Positions 1-4,842 of a DNA stretch of 9,919 nucleotides are shown here, in pieces. Within the stretch, counting starts at the first letter, position 1, and each line of letters begins with the position of its first letter. The notes beneath the pieces are model-generated. The model did no database searches and was not told the origin of the DNA. It saw nothing but the letters and a program-made list of their open reading frames with translations. This DNA comes from Candidatus Woesearchaeota archaeon. Its GTDB lineage: Archaea; Nanobdellota; Nanobdellia; Woesearchaeales; UBA525. Position numbers and translations under genes: made by a program. The DNA lies in contig JAAOYD010000075.1 in NCBI GenBank assembly GCA_018221165.1, positions 1 through 9,919 on the forward strand, given 5' to 3'.

Positions 1-273
1 CGCTATCACGACCTTATCGAGAAAGGCAAGCATAGCACTGCAATCTCTGAGATGAAGCAATACCTCCAAGAAGGCGTTGAGGAAGAGAGTGACGCCCAAC
101 ACCTCATGCAAATCGCGAGGCAGTTCGACGAAGGCGTGAAGCAAGCGATTCTCGAACTCGAACAAGGCATGCCAGAAGACGCGATTCGACACATTACAAA
201 GCTCAAGGAAGATCTCAAGCAGATTAAGGTCTACGCAGACCTCGTCTCGAAGGATGAAGCGGATTTAGAGTAA
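1..273 (+). CDS. 3' end of an unrecognised alpha-helical protein gene (5'-truncated)
   Basis: The frame is open from the first base of the window to a TAA stop at 271-273, so the gene begins upstream and only its last 90 residues are visible. An in-frame ATG at 52 exists, but the frame continues upstream with coding-like codons and no promoter is seen there, so I treat it as internal. The visible part is rich in Glu, Lys, Gln, Asp and Leu with no proline-rich or hydrophobic stretch, and looks like a bundle of amphipathic helices, probably cytoplasmic. I do not recognise the family. Codon use is GC-richer at third positions (CTC, AAG, GAC) than in the following endonuclease gene, consistent with a resident gene. 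The next gene has its own promoter, so the two are probably not co-transcribed by design. Confidence 0.7.
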   Translation, partial: RYHDLIEKGKHSTAISEMKQYLQEGVEEESDAQHLMQIARQFDEGVKQAILELEQGMPEDAIRHITKLKEDLKQIKVYADLVSKDEADLE

Positions 274-297
274 TTCTGAGAGCACTGGACAAGTACC

Positions 298-333
298 CGC
301 AAAGCCTTTTAAGGCGCTCTTCCTCCAGAATCT
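298..333 (+). promoter_or_regulatory. Leaderless promoter of the endonuclease gene
   Basis: A BRE-like AAAG at 301-304 is followed by an AT core, CTTTTAAG (306-313), centred about 24 bp before the ATG at 334. In archaea this spacing puts the transcription start at or next to the ATG, and no Shine-Dalgarno sequence is present. The core lies in a small inverted repeat, GCCTT-TT-AAGGC (304-315). Function is inferred from geometry. Confidence 0.5.
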
Positions 334-1332
334 ATGAAGAACAAGACTGAAAGAGTTCTGGATATCTTGAAAAAGGACCGAGATAAGGCCTTCGATGCAC
401 GAGCTTTGAGAGCCATCTTTAATGAGCAATTCCCTGATAAAATCTCTGATAAAGGTATGAGCAAGATAGTAACTCGCGTTATCAATAAGAGGTGTCTTCG
501 AACACCCACTCAACTCAGAAATGGGTATGTGTACACCTACTCAAATCCAGAAATTATCAGACAAACATATGATGAGCATTTGCTGCCATACAACGTTCCG
601 AACAAAAAGAGAATTCTTGAACTAATAAAACAAAAGTCTTGGGGAAAACTGAAAAAACTTGAAAGTGGACTGAAGAACGCTCCTTTTCTCTCAACAATAG
701 TCGGTTTCTCTATGGGTGATGGATCACTCTACAAACCCCAATGGAAGACGGGATTTTTCTTCTTCCTAGAAAAAGATTGTGAATTACTAGCGGAACAAAT
801 TAAAAATAAACTTGGTTTCACATTAACAAAAAGGTTCAAAGATGGTTGTTTCCGTCTGGAATGCGCAAATAGAACGTTGTTTAAATTTCTGCGTAACATT
901 GGGGTTCCTGAAGGGAATAAAGTCTATAGACCTTTCGAAGTCCCGTATTGGATTCTACATGGAGAAAAAGAAATCAAACGAGAGTTTCTTCGTGGAATTA
1001 TTGGAGCAGAAGGATCAAAACCCATCAATGAACAATCGAGAATCCAGTTCGTAATCTCGAAAAACGATCTTTATCTCGAGAACCTCCTTGTGTTTCTCAA
1101 TCAATTACGACAAATGCTGAGATATTTTTCTATAAAAACTACACACCCACAAATCAGAAGTCAGGAAGGAAGAGAATTTCATGGTCGGTTCTACATAACA
1201 GGTAAGGAGAACGTAATAAAGTTCTATAAAGAAATTGGATTTGCATATGCTTCAGAAAAACAAGAAGCTTTGGACGATTTGATACAAACTTATAAAGAAA
1301 AGGCAGCTTCTGAAGCCTGGTGCGTGCGATGA
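334..1332 (+). CDS. Free-standing LAGLIDADG homing endonuclease
   Basis: This 332-residue protein has two LAGLIDADG-type helices. The first is IVGFSMGDG at residues 122-130 with Asp129 in the catalytic position; the second is FLRGIIGAEG at 218-227 with Glu226 in the equivalent position. Both metal-binding acids are therefore present and the enzyme is probably a single-chain double-strand DNA cleaver. Residues 1-70 look like a winged-helix or helix-turn-helix region ahead of the nuclease core. There are no intein splicing blocks: no Cys/Ser at position 1 and no C-terminal His-Asn, so it is not an intein. It starts at an ATG 24 bp after a TATA box. Its AT-rich codons (AAA, ATT, TTT, AGA) differ strongly from PAN and RFC nearby, which suggests recent acquisition. 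In archaea such genes often sit in rRNA or tRNA introns, but no such host gene is visible here. Confidence 0.85.
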   Translation: MKNKTERVLDILKKDRDKAFDARALRAIFNEQFPDKISDKGMSKIVTRVINKRCLRTPTQLRNGYVYTYSNPEIIRQTYDEHLLPYNVPNKKRILELIKQKSWGKLKKLESGLKNAPFLSTIVGFSMGDGSLYKPQWKTGFFFFLEKDCELLAEQIKNKLGFTLTKRFKDGCFRLECANRTLFKFLRNIGVPEGNKVYRPFEVPYWILHGEKEIKREFLRGIIGAEGSKPINEQSRIQFVISKNDLYLENLLVFLNQLRQMLRYFSIKTTHPQIRSQEGREFHGRFYITGKENVIKFYKEIGFAYASEKQEALDDLIQTYKEKAASEAWCVR

Positions 1333-1394
1333 CGACGTGAACACCCGGGAGAGCCTTCGGGCGATGACCTGTGGAGTAACTGCCGAGCGCGCAC
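1320..1394 (+). other. GC-rich stem-flanked segment, possible structured RNA or 3' UTR
   Basis: An 8-bp outer stem can form between GTGCGTGC (1320-1327) and GCGCGCAC (1387-1394), with one G-U pair. Inside it, CCCG (1344-1347) pairs with CGGG (1358-1361), extendable by two G-U pairs. The octamer GCGATGAC occurs twice (1326-1333 and 1361-1368), loosely resembling C and C' boxes of archaeal C/D sRNAs, but clear CUGA D boxes are missing. The segment overlaps the last codons of the endonuclease gene and is followed by T6. It matches no tRNA, 5S, SRP or RNase P feature that I know. A competing reading is a coding remnant: the +2 frame from 1283 to 1408 is open and ends in TAA. Confidence 0.3.
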
Positions 1395-1397
1395 TCA

Positions 1398-1403
1398 TTT
1401 TTT
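1398..1403 (+). terminator. T6 run after the endonuclease gene
   Basis: Six consecutive T residues follow the GC-rich stem by 3 nt. Archaeal RNA polymerase terminates at T-runs, so this probably ends the plus-strand transcript before the convergent PAN gene. Only the T-run itself is seen; its function is inferred. Confidence 0.4.
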
Positions 1404-1464
1404 ACAAATAAGCTTCTCAGAACTACCCAAACATGCGGTCGCTAAAGTTCTCGCCGTTCGGTTT

Positions 1465-2628
1465 TCAACCAAACATACCGATATAATCCTTGCCTTCTTC
1501 CTCGTTGCGGCGGACCTTAATCACAGCCTTGAAGAAATCGGCCTCTTTCACGAGGGTGCGGTTCGCGCGGATTGCGAAGTAACCAGCCTCGGTCACAACC
1601 GCTTTCACTTCAGCGCCGGAGAAATCATCCATCTTATGAAGAATCTTCTTGATATCGGCCTTCTTCTCAATCTTCATCTTCTTCGTGTGAATCTTGAAAA
1701 TCTCTCTGAGGCCTTCGTAGCTCGGGTTTGGCACTTCAATCAAGCGGTCTAATCTTCCGGGACGGACAACGGCCTCGTCGAGGATGTCCCTGCGATTCGT
1801 ACAGCCGATAATCTTCACATTACCAAGGTTCTTGAAACCGTCAATCTCAGAGAGGAGCTGCATGAAGGTACGCTGCACTTCGCGCTCGCCTGAAGTTCCC
1901 ATATCGATACGCTTCGACGCTAATGCATCAATCTCATCGATGAACACAACAGACGGCGCTTTCTCGCGTGCCAGCTCGAAGATCTCCTTGACGAGCTTCG
2001 CGCCTTCGCCGATGAACTTCTGCACCAGCTCAGAGCCGACAACTTCAATGAATGTTGATTTTGTCGAGTTGGCCACTGCCTTGGCCAGCAAGGTCTTACC
2101 TGTGCCAGGAGGACCGTAGAGGAGAATGCCTTTTGGCGGCGTGATGCCGACTTTCTTGAAGAGCTCGGGCTTCTTCAAAGGTAATTCAATGACTTCCTTG
2201 ATATCTTCCACTTGTGATTTCAATCCGCCGACGTCCTTCCAGGAAACAGTCGGCTTCTCGAGAATAACAAACTGCTCAACCGCGAACTTCTTTGTCGAAC
2301 CCACTTTCTCGACGACGGTGAGGTTCTTCTGCTCCACCAAGACATTATCTCCAGGGATGAGCTCCTCCAAGTCCTCAGAGATGTTGACATAGAACTGGTT
2401 GCCGTTCGGCACCTTGATGACCGCGTGACGCTCATCTTCTTTCCAATAGATGTCACCAACCTCGGCGACGAGCAAGGCAGGACTGCGATACTTCTCGACT
2501 TCACCACGGAGCTGCTCGACTGAGTCCCTGAGCAACTTGTTCTCTTCTTCAAGCTCACCGCTGCCTGCACTGGTGCTATAGGAAAAAATGGCTTTGTCTA
2601 GTCCAGGTTTCATAGGATGGTCGCCCAC
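1465..2628 (-). CDS. pan: Proteasome-activating nucleotidase (PAN), AAA+ unfoldase
   Basis: PAN forms a hexameric ring that uses ATP to unfold proteins and feed them into the 20S proteasome; it is the archaeal counterpart of the Rpt1-6 ring. The 387 residues show an N-terminal coiled coil (about 25-48), a conserved Ser-Pro, an OB-like domain (about 52-110), then the AAA+ domain: Walker A GPPGTGKT (172-179), pore loop FIG (205-207), Walker B VVFIDE (227-232) and the arginine-finger region VVRPGRLDR (287-295). The C-terminus is Met-Phe-Gly, an HbYX-like docking motif with Phe in place of Tyr. The GTG at 2628 is preferred because the TATA box lies about 24 bp upstream, giving a leaderless mRNA; the in-frame ATG at 2613 is the alternative. 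The sensor strand reads GCTNR where AATNR is usual. After the TGA the same frame continues 13 codons to a TAG and again ends in Met-Phe-Gly. It is convergent with the endonuclease gene and divergent from the PRC-barrel gene. Confidence 0.95.
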   Translation of the reverse strand: MGDHPMKPGLDKAIFSYSTSAGSGELEEENKLLRDSVEQLRGEVEKYRSPALLVAEVGDIYWKEDERHAVIKVPNGNQFYVNISEDLEELIPGDNVLVEQKNLTVVEKVGSTKKFAVEQFVILEKPTVSWKDVGGLKSQVEDIKEVIELPLKKPELFKKVGITPPKGILLYGPPGTGKTLLAKAVANSTKSTFIEVVGSELVQKFIGEGAKLVKEIFELAREKAPSVVFIDEIDALASKRIDMGTSGEREVQRTFMQLLSEIDGFKNLGNVKIIGCTNRRDILDEAVVRPGRLDRLIEVPNPSYEGLREIFKIHTKKMKIEKKADIKKILHKMDDFSGAEVKAVVTEAGYFAIRANRTLVKEADFFKAVIKVRRNEEEGKDYIGMFG

Positions 2629-2657
2629 CGTCGTGAAGGATGATGAATATTTAAATG
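2629..2657 (-). promoter_or_regulatory. PAN promoter (TATA box)
   Basis: On the minus strand, ATTTAAATATTC (2656 to 2645) is a TATA-like core centred about 24 bp before the GTG at 2628 and 38 bp before the ATG at 2613. The leaderless geometry seen at other genes in this window favours the GTG. No Shine-Dalgarno sequence is evident before either start. Confidence 0.55.
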
Positions 2658-2690
2658 TTGCCTCTAAATCAGCATCGAGGATAGGAAGGC

Positions 2691-2747
2691 AAAAGATTTA
2701 TATACTCCCCGCGCCTCAGCCCCAGTATCAAGTTCCAGGGTGGTTCC
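2691..2747 (+). promoter_or_regulatory. Promoter and ribosome binding site of the PRC-barrel gene
   Basis: BRE-like AAAAG (2691-2695) is followed by the TATA box TTTATATA (2697-2704). The start of transcription is expected near 2727, leaving a leader of about 20 nt. That leader contains GGGTGG (2738-2743), a partial Shine-Dalgarno match 5 nt before the ATG at 2748. This gene therefore has a short leader, unlike most genes here. Confidence 0.6.
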
Positions 2748-3011
2748 ATGGCAGAGGATGAAAAGAAGCTTTCCCGGCAGATTATCGGCAAGACGGTCGT
2801 CTCGAAGACTGGGAAGCGGTTTGGCGAGGTTGGCGACGCAATTTTCGAGACAGGAAGCGGCGAGCTGATTCACCTCGTGGTGCGCGCACCGACATCTTAC
2901 GCAGAGAAGCTCGATCTGGAGAAAAGCAAGGAAGGCGAGCCCCTTATTCCGTTCTCAGCAGTCATTGCGCTTGGCGACTTCATTGTCGTTGCGGAAGAGG
3001 ACATCGTCTGA
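2748..3011 (+). CDS. PRC-barrel domain protein
   Basis: The 87-residue protein has the PRC-barrel pattern: an opening IIGKTVVSKTGKRFGEVGD segment (residues 12-30), a beta strand ending in HLVVRAP (42-48), and a final strand pair around IPFSAVIALGDFIVV (67-81). PRC barrels are small beta-barrel modules, first described in photosynthetic reaction centre H subunits and in RimM. Small archaeal stand-alone versions are common but lack a settled role. No signal peptide or membrane segment is seen, so it is cytoplasmic. It has its own promoter and Shine-Dalgarno-like leader and is divergent from PAN. The family assignment is good; its task in this cell is unknown. Confidence 0.88.
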   Translation: MAEDEKKLSRQIIGKTVVSKTGKRFGEVGDAIFETGSGELIHLVVRAPTSYAEKLDLEKSKEGEPLIPFSAVIALGDFIVVAEEDIV

Positions 3012-3014
3012 ACC

Positions 3015-3021
3015 TTTTTTT
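3015..3021 (+). terminator. T7 run after the PRC-barrel gene
   Basis: Seven T residues begin 4 nt after the TGA stop. This is a typical archaeal intrinsic termination signal. No stable hairpin precedes it. Confidence 0.45.
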
Positions 3022-3027
3022 ATTCGT

Positions 3028-3042
3028 AATTATTTTCTATAT
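3028..3042 (+). repeat. 15-bp direct repeat, left copy
   Basis: AATTATTTTCTATAT occurs here and again, exactly, at 3408-3422. The left copy overlaps a perfect 12-bp palindrome, TTCTATATAGAA (3035-3046). The two copies bracket the AT-rich segment with the small minus-strand gene. The low sequence complexity weakens the case for a mobile boundary. Confidence 0.5.
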
Positions 3043-3087
3043 AGAATATTAATACTGCAAACAGAACAGTTATTCCATATCCGCAAA

Positions 3088-3333
3088 CTATTTTTTTCTC
3101 AATGAAGATATCAAAGAATAATCAGAATTAGTTGATGAAGAAGGAAGTGATCGCAAAGGCATAGGAGGAGTAACAACCGGCGAGGGACTGACACTCCTAT
3201 AACCAGCATAATACCCTTCGCCACCTTTAGAGCATCCTACAGAGTTGAACGGAAGTCCAAGCTCAGCATCACGCACTCCACCCGCATGGGCCAAATCCCT
3301 CAAATGTCGCTCACTTGGTAACTCCATCACCAT
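3088..3333 (-). CDS. Probable small protein of unknown function (81 aa)
   Basis: I do not recognise this protein. I call it a gene because a TATA box on the minus strand (AATATAAA, 3363 to 3356) is centred about 27 bp before the ATG at 3333, the same leaderless spacing as other genes here, and because its 3' end converges on the PRC-barrel gene. An in-frame GTG at 3372 lies upstream of that TATA box and is unlikely to be used; a second ATG is at 3327. The product has a charged N-terminal helix (residues 1-25), a Gly/Tyr patch around GEGYYAGYR and a Pro/Ser-rich tail ending in Arg-Lys-Lys. No signal peptide or membrane span is seen. Codons are AT-leaning (TCT, TTG, GGT, TAT), unlike the flanking genes, so horizontal acquisition is possible. 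Confidence 0.5.
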   Translation of the reverse strand: MVMELPSERHLRDLAHAGGVRDAELGLPFNSVGCSKGGEGYYAGYRSVSPSPVVTPPMPLRSLPSSSTNSDYSLISSLRKK

Positions 3334-3367
3334 ATCTCTTGGAGAAGAAACGCAGTTTATATTTTTT
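3334..3367 (-). promoter_or_regulatory. Leaderless promoter of the small minus-strand gene
   Basis: Minus-strand AAAAAATATAAAC (3367 to 3355) gives a TATA core centred near 3360, about 27 bp from the ATG at 3333. No ribosome binding site lies between them. Confidence 0.45.
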
Positions 3368-3380
3368 GTCACAATAATAT

Positions 3381-3403
3381 GGAATAATTCCCGCTTTTGG
3401 GAA
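3381..3403. repeat. Overlapping inverted repeats upstream of the small gene
   Basis: GGAAT-A-ATTCC (3381-3391) and TTCCC-6 nt-GGGAA (3388-3403) overlap and cannot both fold at once. They lie just upstream of the small gene's TATA box on the minus strand, so they could bind a regulator. No function is shown. Confidence 0.3.
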
Positions 3404-3407
3404 ACCC

Positions 3408-3422
3408 AATTATTTTCTATAT
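3408..3422 (+). repeat. 15-bp direct repeat, right copy
   Basis: Exact second copy of AATTATTTTCTATAT (first copy 3028-3042). With one mismatch the match extends to 17 bp. It lies between the small minus-strand gene and the promoter of the secreted-protein gene. Confidence 0.5.
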
Positions 3423-3450
3423 GGTAATTTATTATTCTCCCTTTGAAACG

Positions 3451-3506
3451 AAAGGTTTATATAGCAGTTATCACTATCAGGTGACAACGAAAGAGGTTAA
3501 CTCACA
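3451..3506 (+). promoter_or_regulatory. Promoter, operator-like repeat and ribosome binding site of the secreted-protein operon
   Basis: BRE-like AAAGG (3451-3455) precedes the TATA box TTTATATA (3456-3463), so transcription should start near 3486. Between them an inverted repeat, GTTATCAC-6 nt-GTGACAAC (3467-3488, 7 of 8 arm positions matching), covers the start region. That position would suit a repressor. The leader then holds the Shine-Dalgarno sequence GAGGT (3493-3497), 9 nt before the ATG at 3507. Confidence 0.55.
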
Positions 3507-3875
3507 ATGATGAAGAAAATCGTACTGGCAATCACCGTACTCATCGCTACGCTTGCGTCGATGAGCGCTGTGGCTGCCCTAGGTGATACGCACCTGACGA
3601 CGCCGTACACACCGTATTGGAACAGTGGCGCTACCCGCACCACAGCCTATGCGAGCACGTTTGCGGTGCCTGACCAAGGTTTCTTCTCCTACGCTGGCGC
3701 ACCGACCGGACTTGTCCGATACGGCGTTGGCTACCACTGGGGGGAGAACGTCCGATGGCCGTCGTACGGTAACGACCCCCACACGCTGGAGCCGGGCATC
3801 TACCGCCCATATTACGGCTATCCTGCTCAGGGGTACGGCAACCCATACTTTGAGTATGCTCGTCGTTACTCTTAA
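3507..3875 (+). CDS. Small secreted Tyr/Gly-rich protein of unknown function
   Basis: The 122-residue product begins with a classic signal peptide: Met-Met-Lys-Lys, a hydrophobic core (residues 5-20) and a small-residue cleavage region (AVAAL, 21-25). No lipobox Cys is seen and no later membrane span, so it is probably released or wall-attached. The mature part has about 15 Tyr in 98 residues, with clusters such as YRPYYGYP and YGNPYFEY near the C-terminus, and abundant Gly, Pro and Trp. I do not recognise a family; the composition suggests a surface or matrix component, which is inference. It starts at the first ATG after a Shine-Dalgarno sequence. The DUF218 gene follows after 40 nt and has its own ribosome binding site, so the two are likely an operon. 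Confidence 0.75.
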   Translation: MMKKIVLAITVLIATLASMSAVAALGDTHLTTPYTPYWNSGATRTTAYASTFAVPDQGFFSYAGAPTGLVRYGVGYHWGENVRWPSYGNDPHTLEPGIYRPYYGYPAQGYGNPYFEYARRYS

Positions 3876-3904
3876 AACTCCTTTTACTTTCTTTATTCGA
3901 CACA

Positions 3905-3915
3905 GGAGATAGCCA
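3905..3915 (+). promoter_or_regulatory. Ribosome binding site of the DUF218 gene
   Basis: GGAG (3905-3908) lies 7 nt before the ATG at 3916 and is the clearest Shine-Dalgarno sequence in the window. It is expected for a gene that is not first in its operon. No TATA box is seen in the 40-nt gap. Confidence 0.6.
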
Positions 3916-4527
3916 ATGGCATACGACAACTTGATTGTTTTGACGAGGAAAATAGAGCGGCAGAACGGATGCTACCGACCCGACTTTGACGGGCAGCTCC
4001 GCCTCCACGCAGCAGCAGCACTCCATAAAACTATGCCTGAAACAAACATCGTCATCTCCGGCGGCTACTATAACGGCAACCACGCACCAAGCCTCGCCGA
4101 AGTCTATGCCGAGATGCTCTCCGACCAACATGCGGTCCCGTCTGAGCGAATCATTCAAGAGAATGGCTCAATCAACACCATCCAGAACTTCAACTTTACA
4201 CTCCCAATGCTCAGAGGGAGCAACAACGCCTTCCTCACGAACTATTGGCACATCAAGAAAGCACAAGCAGTCCTCCGTAATCGAAAGGTGACAATGGACG
4301 CGATTGCGGCGGAAGACATCCTCGAGAAAGATCCTGAATACAAAGAGATGATTGATGAGTATCGCAAACGCACGCGCCACAGCATGAAAGCGATGAAACA
4401 AGCAGTCACTACCCGCATTATCGGTATCCGTTTCGGTAACAATCTCATCGGTGAAAAACTCTTGACAGAAATGGCGCGAGCCAGAGTAGAAGCACAGAGC
4501 AAGTTAGAACGCGAACTGCGCGAGTAA
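3916..4527 (+). CDS. DUF218 / YdcF-SanA-like domain protein
   Basis: The 203-residue protein carries the DUF218 core: VISGG at residues 46-50, a following Glu-rich helix (AEVYAEMLSD, 61-70), the signature QENGSINTIQN (81-91) with Glu82, Ser85, Thr88 and Asn91, and a later TNYWHIKKA segment (108-116) matching the family's His/Arg region. DUF218 proteins (SanA, ElyC, YdcF) have a Rossmann-like fold. Bacterial members are tied to envelope and polysaccharide homeostasis, and YdcF was reported to bind S-adenosylmethionine. No signal peptide or membrane helix is present, so this one is cytoplasmic. Residues 125-203 form a long charged helical tail ending in ELRE. It is co-oriented with the secreted Tyr-rich protein gene, 40 nt downstream of it. 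The exact substrate is unknown. Confidence 0.85.
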   Translation: MAYDNLIVLTRKIERQNGCYRPDFDGQLRLHAAAALHKTMPETNIVISGGYYNGNHAPSLAEVYAEMLSDQHAVPSERIIQENGSINTIQNFNFTLPMLRGSNNAFLTNYWHIKKAQAVLRNRKVTMDAIAAEDILEKDPEYKEMIDEYRKRTRHSMKAMKQAVTTRIIGIRFGNNLIGEKLLTEMARARVEAQSKLERELRE

Positions 4528-4533
4528 GAAAGA

Positions 4534-4563
4534 TTCTTATAGTAGTCACCATTTCTTAGTAGA
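4534..4563 (+). promoter_or_regulatory. Leaderless promoter of the two-helix membrane protein gene
   Basis: TTCTTATAG (4534-4542) is a TATA-like core about 25 bp before the GTG at 4564. No Shine-Dalgarno sequence is present. It starts 7 nt after the DUF218 stop, so this gene can be read alone. Confidence 0.45.
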
Positions 4564-4842
4564 GTGAATACGCAGCCACTATTTAGACGAGAGTCGACCA
4601 TCAGACGAGCTTTGAAAGGTTCAGTTTGTGGTATTGCCCTCGCAGGCGCCGCGCTTTTCGTAACAGCCCAAGGTATCGGAAAGATAAAAGGTTCGTATGA
4701 GCGCGTCATGCAAGGCGACGGAAAATACGTGGAAACTGTTGATCTCGACACTTCAAACAAAATCCTCGCAGATTGGTACATACCTGCACTAGTCGCTGGA
4801 GCTGCTGCAGGAGCATATGTTAGCATAAGAAGTAGATGGTAA
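4564..4842 (+). CDS. Small two-helix membrane protein of unknown function
   Basis: The 92-residue product starts at a GTG placed at the expected transcription start of a leaderless promoter. It has a basic N-terminus (FRRESTIRR, residues 7-15), a first hydrophobic helix at about 20-40, a charged loop of about 30 residues including GSYERVMQGDGKYVE, and a second hydrophobic, Ala/Gly-rich helix at about 72-87 ending in RSRW. By the positive-inside rule both ends are cytoplasmic and the loop faces out. I do not recognise the family. Its TAA directly abuts the stop codon of the convergent RFC gene with no base between them. Confidence 0.65.
   Translation: MNTQPLFRRESTIRRALKGSVCGIALAGAALFVTAQGIGKIKGSYERVMQGDGKYVETVDLDTSNKILADWYIPALVAGAAAGAYVSIRSRW

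Noticed and set aside
1320..1394. A canonical C/D box sRNA
   Set aside because: The C-like boxes read GCGATGA in place of RTGATGA, and there is no CTGA D or D' box; the outer stem also leaves no proper kink-turn bulge.
1465..3011. Genome-wide recoding of TGA as a sense codon to explain the PAN extension
   Set aside because: The endonuclease and PRC-barrel genes also end in TGA. Reading through the PRC-barrel stop gives only five residues before TAA, so TGA acts as a normal stop.
3579..4158. Minus-strand frames over the secreted-protein and DUF218 genes
   Set aside because: They are antisense to genes supported by a signal peptide, family motifs and ribosome binding sites.
4242..4826. 194-codon open frame on the minus strand
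   Set aside because: It is antisense to the DUF218 and two-helix protein genes, shows no family motif, and crosses their promoter region.
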